Below are positions 34,604 through 41,457 of a stretch of 52,504 bases of DNA, piece after piece. A program made the position numbers and the translations under genes. The stretch's first letter is position 1, and each line of letters opens with the position of its first letter. This DNA comes from Anoxybacteroides tepidamans. Its GTDB lineage: Bacteria; Bacillota; Bacilli; Bacillales; Anoxybacillaceae. The notes under the pieces were generated by a model. The model searched no databases. It was given only the letters and a program-made list of their open reading frames with translations, and was not told the origin of the DNA. The stretch lies in the NCBI RefSeq assembly GCF_014201465.1, contig NZ_JACHEP010000023.1, positions 1 to 52,504 of the forward strand, read 5' to 3'.

Positions 34604-35856
34604 CGCTTCCCACTTCCTTGCTGTGTAAGCGTTTCTTCAATTTCCCCTTCTGCTACTAGCTTTCCGATCGAACCGCTAGCAAGCAGTTTCGGCAACGCTT
34701 GAATATCTTCTAATAACGTTAGTTCACTTGCTCCATGTTCTGCTGAGCGATGGGCGACGATAATAAATGGGATCATTTCCAGTCCCAGTTCATCAAGCAA
34801 CGCCGGATTATGTGTCGTCATTAAAATATCAATTTGCCGCTCTGTGCCAATCTCATTTAACATCTCTAGCAAAATTCCAGCACGTGATGGATGAAGGCCG
34901 TTGTCAATCTCTTCAATTACAATTAGGCTCCCTTTTGGTCGGGTTAACAAAGCCGTCAAAATCCCTATAAAGCGAAGAGTACCATCTGACATACCACGCG
35001 CATCGACTATTAGTTTTTCGCTACTTCCTGGCCACTGTTCTTCGCAATACAACATTGCGTCTTTTTGAAAGCGACCGACGGGCTCCGCCCATACTCGCTG
35101 TACATCTCCTTCAGGAAGACGGGAAACGTATTTTGAAAGCAGCGTCTCGATATGATTCTTTTCTTCTTCCGACAATGCGGCCAGCACCCCGGCCACATTA
35201 GAAGCGTTGCTTGCAAGACGATTCGAAAACGGCTTATAATCACGCATTAAAGACGGAGCCGGATCAAGAATGAAAATGCGTTCTAACGTACCGACGACAA
35301 ACTGGATCGCTTCATCGACTTCCTCGCGCGTTTCTTGGGTTTTTAATTGGCTAATGAGAGAGGAAGATCGTTTTAATTGTTTATGTTTCGGCTGACCTTT
35401 TCCGTTATAAACAGCCGCTTCAATACTCGGGCTTCCTTCCTCTCCTGTAGCCGTGAATATATTCGTTGTTTTGCTTGTTTTGCGGTTTACTTTGATTAGC
35501 GATTCGGAAACAATCTCTATATCTGGCGTTGTACTTACTTCAATGCTATAGTGATAGTCAATTTCCTCGTTATACTCAATGACGGCTTCTAATACAAATG
35601 TAGTAAAAGGACGTCTGGATGCCCATTCCACACCGCCGCGAATCGCTTGAATGTTTGCTTCTAAAAGCAGGGCAGGGTCTCCTGATAAAATTGTTTGTAA
35701 ATCTTTTCCTTGTACAACACGGTTTAAAAAAGCAAGACCGTCTAGCGCATTTGATTTTCCGCTTGCATTTGTGCCGATTAAAATAGTTAATGGATCAATA
35801 TATAGTGTCGCATCGGCAAAACTTTTCCAATTTTTATAACGAACTTCTTTTAACAT
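34600..35856 (-). CDS. AAA15/21-type ATPase (RloA/OLD-like) linked to the R-M locus
   Basis: The 418-residue ATPase begins MLKEVRYKNWKSFADATLYI, then Walker A ILIGTNASGKSNALDGLAF. Late in the protein come the ABC-like signature region DARGMSDGTLRFIGIL, Walker B SLIVIEEIDNGLHPSR and the His switch ILMTTHNPALLDEL. This SMC/RecF-like layout is typical of AAA15/AAA21 ATPases found inside type I restriction loci (Rlo genes) and in OLD-type defence. The ATG at 35856 is chosen; it lies four bases after the hsdM stop, and a longer TTG form overlaps hsdM. The PIN-like gene overlaps its stop. It likely gates that partner. Confidence 0.85.
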   Translation of the reverse strand: MLKEVRYKNWKSFADATLYIDPLTILIGTNASGKSNALDGLAFLNRVVQGKDLQTILSGDPALLLEANIQAIRGGVEWASRRPFTTFVLEAVIEYNEEIDYHYSIEVSTTPDIEIVSESLIKVNRKTSKTTNIFTATGEEGSPSIEAAVYNGKGQPKHKQLKRSSSLISQLKTQETREEVDEAIQFVVGTLERIFILDPAPSLMRDYKPFSNRLASNASNVAGVLAALSEEEKNHIETLLSKYVSRLPEGDVQRVWAEPVGRFQKDAMLYCEEQWPGSSEKLIVDARGMSDGTLRFIGILTALLTRPKGSLIVIEEIDNGLHPSRAGILLEMLNEIGTERQIDILMTTHNPALLDELGLEMIPFIIVAHRSAEHGASELTLLEDIQALPKLLASGSIGKLVAEGEIEETLTQQGSGKR

Positions 35857-35860
35857 TGCT

Positions 35861-37735
35861 TCACATCCCTTTTTTATACGCTTCAACAATTTTTAATAAA
35901 TCGTTGCGGTCGTTACCAAGTTGCACTTCGACTTTGTTCTTTACATCAAATCCGATTTCTTCAGCAACCGCCATAAATACTGGTCCTTGTTTTTCGTTTT
36001 CGTGTTCTTTCTTTTTAATATAGAGGAATGACGTTTTTGCGCCGGTACCAGATAATTGGAACGTGACTGTCGGTAATGAAACAACGGCTTTCACAATCGC
36101 ACGACCGCCTTCAAACTCGCCTGTCACTTCATTTTTCTTACCCATTAAATATTCACGCACATGTTTATAGCTTGAATTACTTAAAATTCCGTCTGGAAGG
36201 ACGATCATTAAATAACCGCCCGGTTTTAATAGTTCTAAATTTCGGTCAATGAATAACACCGCTTGGTCTGTCGAATTGACTTGCTTCCAAACACCTTTGT
36301 TATTTGGCTTTGCTCCAAGGCATAATCCTTTCCCTGTTGGTTTTCCATCTTCAATTCCAGATGTGTAACGTTCTAGAATGGCTTCCCCTTCTTTTGTTTT
36401 ATTTGATACAGATCCGGAGCCAAATGGCGGGTTGGTGATGATCACATCAAATGTTTCCGGTTGCAATGAATCGGTCATTAATGAGTCGTTGACCCAAAAA
36501 ATCGGCGCTTTTGGCAATCCGTGCATCGCCATATTCAAACGCGCTTTTACAATCATACTTCGTGTTTTATCAGCACCTACAAAGCTATGCTCCTTCATTT
36601 TGTCCAAATGTTCTTTTATTTTTTCCGTTTGCATCCCGGCAAATTCTCTCGTAAAGTATCTTTTAATGGCTTCATAAGCTTTTATTAAAAATCCTCCGGA
36701 ACCGCAGGTCGGGTCAAGTACACGGAAAGTTGGATTGCCGTTTTCGTCTGTTCTTCGCAATTTAGCCGCTTCTTTTGGATTCGCTGTTAAATCGTGCATG
36801 ACCATTTCAACCATTGCTTCTGTTACTTGGCGTGGTGTTAAATACGTTGCTTGCCCGACTTTACTATCATATTTTCCTCGCAGCAATACATCGTATAGAC
36901 GTCCTAAAATATCGGCAGTAACGTCTTTTAATGTCGCTTTTTTTCGTACTCCGTTCTCATCTTCAAACTCACCGAGCTCTTGGAACGCTTCAAATGCGGC
37001 AGCATAGTTTGCTGGATTTTCCAACTTAATATACTCATCTTCGTTAAAAATATAGCACTTTTCACCTTTGTCGTTGATCGCTACATAGTCGTCATGATTT
37101 TTTATTTCTTTAAATGCCGTTTTGATTTGTTTTACCGCTTCTTTTCCATGCTGCTTTATGTACTCATGCTTTAAAATGTCATATAATTTTAAACCGTCAT
37201 TTTCTCCTTCTCTTAATACGTAGTCGGGGTGATAAAGGCGAAAAATTTCCATAAACAATAATTTGCTTATTTCATCGATCGCCTCGTTCGTTGAGCTAAT
37301 ATTATCGGCACCAGCAGGGCCGTAAAGACGCTCATGTAAATCATTGAAGCGTTTTTGCAAATCGGAATAAATATCCAATGACCATTTTTCTTGTCTTGTT
37401 AGCGGTTTCTTTTCTTTTTTTGTTACATCCGCAATGGATGGAATTTCTGCAATGGGGATTGCTTCAATACAATCGGCGTAATAATTGACCTCTCCGTTTG
37501 TGGCCCAAATAAAATCAGGAACCGATTCATGATATTGCGCTTCGCTGAGTGCTGATTGCTGAACAGCGTATGATAAGTCTGCATCTTTTTCGAAAATTTT
37601 TACGTAGACGATTTTTTCATCTCCTGTCGCTGTGAAAATCGTTGTTCCATCTTCTTCATTTTTAGTAAGGTCAGAGAATTGACCATATCCTTTCATTTTT
37701 AATTGTTCTTGTACTTGTTGAATTGTTGTTTCCAT
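35861..37735 (-). CDS. hsdM: Type I N6-adenine DNA methyltransferase HsdM
   Basis: The 624-residue protein has the adenine-methylase motifs FRVLDPTCGSGGFLIKAYEA (AdoMet site, about residue 340) and VIITNPPFGSGSV (catalytic NPPF, about 434). The recognition preface ATYLTPRQVTEAMVEMV precedes them. Residues 1-110 form an extra N-terminal domain resembling the HsdR-type N-terminal fold (EKIVYVKIFEKDADLSYAVQ, VNYYADCIEAIPI). With HsdS it methylates a bipartite site and marks self DNA. The ATG has a strong AGGAGG. No HsdR is found anywhere in the window, so either the restriction arm lies elsewhere or the linked HerA/NurA genes replace it. Confidence 0.92.
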   Translation of the reverse strand: METTIQQVQEQLKMKGYGQFSDLTKNEEDGTTIFTATGDEKIVYVKIFEKDADLSYAVQQSALSEAQYHESVPDFIWATNGEVNYYADCIEAIPIAEIPSIADVTKKEKKPLTRQEKWSLDIYSDLQKRFNDLHERLYGPAGADNISSTNEAIDEISKLLFMEIFRLYHPDYVLREGENDGLKLYDILKHEYIKQHGKEAVKQIKTAFKEIKNHDDYVAINDKGEKCYIFNEDEYIKLENPANYAAAFEAFQELGEFEDENGVRKKATLKDVTADILGRLYDVLLRGKYDSKVGQATYLTPRQVTEAMVEMVMHDLTANPKEAAKLRRTDENGNPTFRVLDPTCGSGGFLIKAYEAIKRYFTREFAGMQTEKIKEHLDKMKEHSFVGADKTRSMIVKARLNMAMHGLPKAPIFWVNDSLMTDSLQPETFDVIITNPPFGSGSVSNKTKEGEAILERYTSGIEDGKPTGKGLCLGAKPNNKGVWKQVNSTDQAVLFIDRNLELLKPGGYLMIVLPDGILSNSSYKHVREYLMGKKNEVTGEFEGGRAIVKAVVSLPTVTFQLSGTGAKTSFLYIKKKEHENEKQGPVFMAVAEEIGFDVKNKVEVQLGNDRNDLLKIVEAYKKGM

Positions 37736-37753
37736 GTTGCTGTTTCCTCCTGT

Positions 37754-38110
37754 TTATCGTTTGACACGAAGTAAATTTTCCCGTGGTGATTCGTATTTGC
37801 CGCTGCTAATGGCAACATCAATAATTTCACGTTGTGGCACAATCATATCAGCAGGGAGTTGGCCGAAAACATCGGGATCGATTTTTGTGAGCGGGCGTCC
37901 TTGTAGCGCCCGCTCGATTGCTGTTAAAATGATTTGTCGCCGTTCATCTTGTTTAACTGTCCAAAATCCTGCTTCATTTTGAATAATACACGGATCTAAC
38001 CGCACAAACAGTTCCATTTGTTCTTGATTCCAATATAATTCATTTTCATGTGCAATCGTCACAAGCTGTTCGATTGTTTTTGGGGTTTTTAAATATTCAT
38101 ATAAAATCAT
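37754..38110 (-). CDS. Small unknown protein of the hsd operon (118 aa)
   Basis: No family recognised. The 118-residue protein starts MILYEYLKTPKTIEQLVTIA and contains LDPCIIQNEAGFWTVKQDE. The N-terminal 60 residues read like a small winged-helix domain. The start ATG directly follows the TAA of the 195-aa gene with AGGAGGGG just before it, and hsdM starts 19 bases downstream. Co-translation with hsdM suggests an accessory role in this methylase system. Confidence 0.75.
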   Translation of the reverse strand: MILYEYLKTPKTIEQLVTIAHENELYWNQEQMELFVRLDPCIIQNEAGFWTVKQDERRQIILTAIERALQGRPLTKIDPDVFGQLPADMIVPQREIIDVAISSGKYESPRENLLRVKR

Positions 38111-38698
38111 TTAACCCCTCCTTCTTTCATTTACTATTTTCCTGGCGATTTTGAGAATTTGTTCCATAGGCGCAGTAGTCGCACTAGTATAATCTTCTTC
38201 ATGAATAAGTCCTTTTGATAAATCCCAAAATACAATCGTTTCAAGATTTGGTGGGAGCGTGGCAGTTAGTTCGAATGAGGTTACCAACGTTTTAAAAACA
38301 GGAATCCATCGAGAAACTTCATTCAATTTACCATACTCAAGCAGAATAATTTTTTTCGCATTACGATCGTAAAAGTACCCAAAATCAATATCTAGTTGTA
38401 TACGGCTAGTAAGCAACTCCTTTGGAAGGTGAATACTATTTTTGTGATAATCTAGTTCAAAAATAGGCTGTTCATAATAGTCATTCATTAGCTGATAGAG
38501 TTTCTTCAAAAAAGAAATGGTGAGCTGTCTAGGGTACGATTGATGTTCGTAATCTATAATGTACGATTCATCTCTTAAGTCAAAAGCATCACTAATTTGC
38601 TTTTCCGCCTCTCTTATTGCCAGCGCATAATTCTTTTTCCCTTTCAAAGGATAATTAAAATAGTATTTATAAAATCCGTATAACGATGGTAACCTCAT
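38111..38698 (-). CDS. Unknown protein of the hsd operon (195 aa)
   Basis: No family recognised. The 195-residue protein starts MRLPSLYGFYKYYFNYPLKG and has QLDIDFGYFYDRNAKKIILL, where acidic residues alternate with strands; a nuclease-like or inhibitor fold is possible but unproven. There is no signal or membrane segment. GGAGGG precedes the ATG. It lies 15 bases after the upstream hsdS-like gene and abuts the 118-aa gene, so it belongs to the operon. Composition is AT-rich like the hsdS genes. Confidence 0.75.
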   Translation of the reverse strand: MRLPSLYGFYKYYFNYPLKGKKNYALAIREAEKQISDAFDLRDESYIIDYEHQSYPRQLTISFLKKLYQLMNDYYEQPIFELDYHKNSIHLPKELLTSRIQLDIDFGYFYDRNAKKIILLEYGKLNEVSRWIPVFKTLVTSFELTATLPPNLETIVFWDLSKGLIHEEDYTSATTAPMEQILKIARKIVNERRRG

Positions 38699-38713
38699 TT
38701 TATATCCCTCCGA

Positions 38714-39892
38714 TTAATAAAAGAATTTTTTTACCACATTTTCAATCAAAGCAATCTTTTCGGGTGATTCAACCGGGAGGTAAATTCTTTTGAGATCCTC
38801 GATACTTATTATCATTTGTAACTGCCCTCTTCGCGTAGCCTTTAGTTGAGAACGCACTAAAGGATGAAACAAACACCACAATAAATATGCAGCTCCATAT
38901 TTAAAATTACGTAAAACGATAAAAGCACTTGACGCCAGTGCCCCCTCATACTCTTTCGTAACAAAAGCTAAAGGGTGGTTTTCTTCTCCAATATGTGGTC
39001 CAACAACTCCTAGAAGTACGTCGTTTTCTTTCAATTCATAACGAGCGCGGCTTTTCACTTTCTCAAATGATATAGTTTCTGCAGAAACAATCCGACACGC
39101 ATTAGCATCAATATTTTTGAAGCCAATGTAACGAATTTCTTTGTTGCGAAAATCTTTTGGACTCACCGTATATGTTACGATTTCGCAAATGTCTTTCAAC
39201 TGCGTCCATTGTTCGTTTTTGATTTTATGTTTCAATAGTTTGAAAGCATCTGAAGTATAGTAGCGATAATAGTTAACATCCAATCGTTCCACTAAAAATT
39301 GTTTTTCAACCCAACACTCTGTTGTCAGTGATTTGTTGATGTGATTGAACTCCAATTCATATAAGCTGTACAGCTTTTGTTTTAAATCGGTTTGTTCGTT
39401 ACGAATGTCCCCTTCAGTTTCTTCGTCAATTATGATCTCTAAATCTCCTAATTGTTTTAACGAGATTTTCGGTAATATAGACGGGACAACCATTTTTTTT
39501 AGTGAAAGCATCCCGATATCTGAAGAAAAAAATCTCTTTAGTTTCTCTTGTGTCTGTTGATCGTTCGGACGAATTTTTATAATATCAGGGCTAATAACTG
39601 CTCCATCATACACCTCATCAACAAGAGCTAATTTTGGAAGCGAAATGATTTTCGAAATTAAAATATCCCCTTTTCTAACAATGGCCTTTTCCTCAATCTC
39701 CTCTAAATCAAATAAGTATTTCATCTCTTTCTGAACTAATTTACCACCTTCAATATTTGATAAGCGGATATAAGGGACATTCGTCTTATAATCAACAAAC
39801 TCCGTTGCATTTCTTGTTCCATCTGTAATTTCTTTACATAACATCCGTAAAGGGATCGTTTTTTTATTTTCCAAGTGTTTTTTTAATTCCAA
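38714..39892 (-). CDS. Second HsdS-like specificity protein, apparently frameshifted at its N-terminus
   Basis: The 392-residue frame has two HsdS-type recognition domains: EKAIVRKGDILISKIISLPK with LPKISLKQLGDLEIII, and YELKENDVLLGVVGPHIGEE with RRGQLQMIISIEDLKRIYLP. Its only in-frame start is a TTG at 39892 without a good ribosome site. The frame stays open upstream and encodes YIWWFVYTKDLQNERLDPYF, the usual HsdS N-terminus, before meeting a TGA at about 39980. An ATG at 39983 lies in the next frame; losing one A from the AAAA run at 39974-39977 would join both. It is therefore frameshifted, phase-variable or a sequencing error. It is the first gene of the operon. Confidence 0.8.
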   Translation of the reverse strand: MELKKHLENKKTIPLRMLCKEITDGTRNATEFVDYKTNVPYIRLSNIEGGKLVQKEMKYLFDLEEIEEKAIVRKGDILISKIISLPKLALVDEVYDGAVISPDIIKIRPNDQQTQEKLKRFFSSDIGMLSLKKMVVPSILPKISLKQLGDLEIIIDEETEGDIRNEQTDLKQKLYSLYELEFNHINKSLTTECWVEKQFLVERLDVNYYRYYTSDAFKLLKHKIKNEQWTQLKDICEIVTYTVSPKDFRNKEIRYIGFKNIDANACRIVSAETISFEKVKSRARYELKENDVLLGVVGPHIGEENHPLAFVTKEYEGALASSAFIVLRNFKYGAAYLLWCLFHPLVRSQLKATRRGQLQMIISIEDLKRIYLPVESPEKIALIENVVKKFFY

Positions 39893-40022
39893 TTCGATTT
39901 GATAAAAATACGGGTCTAAACGTTCATTCTGTAAATCTTTTGTGTAGACAAACCACCAGATATAACCACATCCTTTTGTTCATTTTTCTCTCTTTTTATA
40001 TAATGTTCATTTCTTTAATTAT

Positions 40023-40051
40023 AATTTACTAACAAAACCATATAATGTCAA
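40023..40051 (-). promoter_or_regulatory. SigA-type promoter of the hsd/HerA operon
   Basis: On the minus strand TTGACA (40046-40051), a 17-base spacer, then TAAATT (40023-40028). It lies about 40 bases upstream of the ATG at 39983 and 130 bases upstream of the TTG at 39892, which favours the longer N-terminus. No other comparable promoter was noticed in the tight gene run down to 20298. Confidence 0.65.
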
Positions 40052-40104
40052 GCGGTTTTTAGGGGAAATGGGTTGATTGTTCATTTTATTCTCTTTTTTT
40101 AAAA

Positions 40105-40138
40105 AGCAAAACCCTCGCTGCGTATTAACAACGAGGGA
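40105..40138 (-). terminator. Terminator of the small gene / MntA-HepT side
   Basis: On the minus strand TCCCTCGT and CGAGGGT form a stem with a loop of about 14 bases, followed by TTTGCTTTTT. It separates the upstream transcripts from the hsd promoter. Confidence 0.65.
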
Positions 40139-40204
40139 ACTGTTTACTTCTTATTGATATCGGTTCCTTAAAATAAGTTATTCTACGTATGGATATGATT
40201 AGGG

Positions 40205-40360
40205 TCATTTATAGTTGCGCGATGAGCTTTTTATTTTGGAAAGCTTATTTTGCAATTCAGCATGATCACGCTTCATTTGGTTAAGTCGATTTGTCACAAC
40301 TTTTTTTCCATATCCATATGGTGCGGAAGCAATGAGTATCACATTTTCATATTTGTTCAT
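40205..40360 (-). CDS. Small basic hypothetical protein (51 aa)
   Basis: The ATG at 40360 follows GGGAGGT at good spacing and opens a 51-residue basic product (starts MNKYENVILIASAPYGYGKK; the end, HAELQNKLSKIKSSSRNYK, is helical). A longer in-frame reading from 40420 has no ribosome site. No family is recognised. The gene call rests only on the ribosome site and the downstream terminator. Confidence 0.4.
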   Translation of the reverse strand: MNKYENVILIASAPYGYGKKVVTNRLNQMKRDHAELQNKLSKIKSSSRNYK

Positions 40361-40464
40361 TTGCAAGACCTCCCAATAGCGTTTTGACAAAGCAACAGTA
40401 AGAATATTCTTTGGATTCAAGTCTTCTATGCTAACTCAAAAGATTTGTTTTAAAAATATCCACT

Positions 40465-40803
40465 CTAATTTTCATTTAGTAACTGCTCAACATGTTGTTT
40501 TAACTTAGGAATCTTATTCTGAACAACATCCCAGACAATTCGATAATTGATGGAGAAATAGCTGTGAATCATCATATCTCTCATGCCAGCCATCTTTCTC
40601 CATTCGATATGTGGGTGTGCTTGTCGGATTTCGTCTGGAATGTTTTTCGTTGCTTCGCCAATCACTAATATATTTTTAATTACCGCGTCCGACACTAGGT
40701 CATTGTCTAGAAAATCATCATAAGATAAGTCCTTGGTGTATTTCTCAATTTTTTCTGCAGCGGCGAGAATATCTTGTAAAAAGACTTTAGGCTCTTTCTG
40801 CAT
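40465..40803 (-). CDS. hepT: HepT-type HEPN ribonuclease toxin
   Basis: The 112-residue all-helical protein carries the HEPN catalytic motif RDMMIHSYF (R75, H80, Y82; the RX4HXY form) and the family segment LVIGEATKNIPDEIR. HepT cleaves RNA, or is held inactive by MntA-dependent adenylylation of the motif Tyr. The ATG at 40803 follows AAGGAG; the GTG-start reading from 40812 would sit in the ribosome site. Its start overlaps the mntA end by 17 bases, the standard order antitoxin first, toxin second. It lies at the edge of the defence island. Confidence 0.9.
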   Translation of the reverse strand: MQKEPKVFLQDILAAAEKIEKYTKDLSYDDFLDNDLVSDAVIKNILVIGEATKNIPDEIRQAHPHIEWRKMAGMRDMMIHSYFSINYRIVWDVVQNKIPKLKQHVEQLLNEN

Positions 40804-41092
40804 ACTTAGCACTCCTTAAAACACTCGGCTTTAATGCTGGTTTGATATCATCTAAAATGACTAAATCTACCGGCTTTTGAAAATGATCTTCCAGATTGAA
40901 TTTTAAATCCATGTAATTATCGAATGTCATGGCATGATCCATAAATTCCACTAACACATCAATGTCACTGGACTCCTTTTGTTCTCCACGGCTATACGAA
41001 CCAAATAGACCAATCCGTTTCACACCATATTTTTCCTTCCATATATCTAAGTTTCTGGACATTTCGTTAAGTATTTCTTGTTGTGATAACAA
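40787..41092 (-). CDS. mntA: MntA-type minimal nucleotidyltransferase antitoxin
   Basis: The 101-residue protein has the nucleotidyltransferase motif GLFGSYSRGEQKESSDIDVL: G31-S32, then D43 and D45 (GSX10DXD). MntA transfers AMP to the HepT tyrosine and neutralises it. I chose the TTG at 41092, which follows GGTGGTGAT at good spacing and gives the usual family N-terminus (LSQQEILNE). The ATG at 41131 would lie inside the minus-strand -10 box TATAAT (41130-41135). The pair is one operon with a leader of about 30 bases. Confidence 0.88.
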   Translation of the reverse strand: MLSQQEILNEMSRNLDIWKEKYGVKRIGLFGSYSRGEQKESSDIDVLVEFMDHAMTFDNYMDLKFNLEDHFQKPVDLVILDDIKPALKPSVLRSAKYAERA

Positions 41093-41130
41093 ATTTATCA
41101 CCACCGTTTTCTTAATACTCGATATCCTCA

Positions 41131-41323
41131 TTATAGCATCTTTAATTGGAAAAAACTTGCTTTAGGCAAGAGTTCGTTTAAATACTTTTCGTACCGTTGC
41201 GCGTAATTGTTTACAAATAATCCATACCAATTACTTTTTAAAGCATCAAGACCTCGCTGCATTATAACAAACTTTCCTCTCGAAACATTTTTAAGATTTC
41301 AAAAAATCTTCCATCGTTGCCAT
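41131..41323 (-). pseudogene. Decayed small gene upstream of mntA
   Basis: An ATG at 41323 with GAAGGTGGGAATG before it opens MATMEDFLKS and stops. In the next frame a readable stretch continues (RGKFVIMQRGLDALKSNWYG, then YAQRYEKYLNELLPK) to a TAA at 41131. One frameshift would join them into a protein of about 63 residues. The family is not recognised. The mntA -10 box overlaps its stop. The rest of 41324-41457 holds only the topB leader. Confidence 0.4.
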
Positions 41324-41457
41324 GTTCATTCCCACCTTCTCATATTTTTCCCCAATTTTATCACACTCCTCTGCCCTCTTGAAGTTGAAAGATGCAAACT
41401 GATTCGCTTTCCGCTATACTGAACGAGTAATCTTTTTGTACGAGAAAGGAGCTTTGT

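Noticed and set aside
35010-35243. Additional small minus-strand gene inside the ATPase gene
   Set aside because: It overlaps the well-supported ATPase frame in another phase and has no ribosome site.
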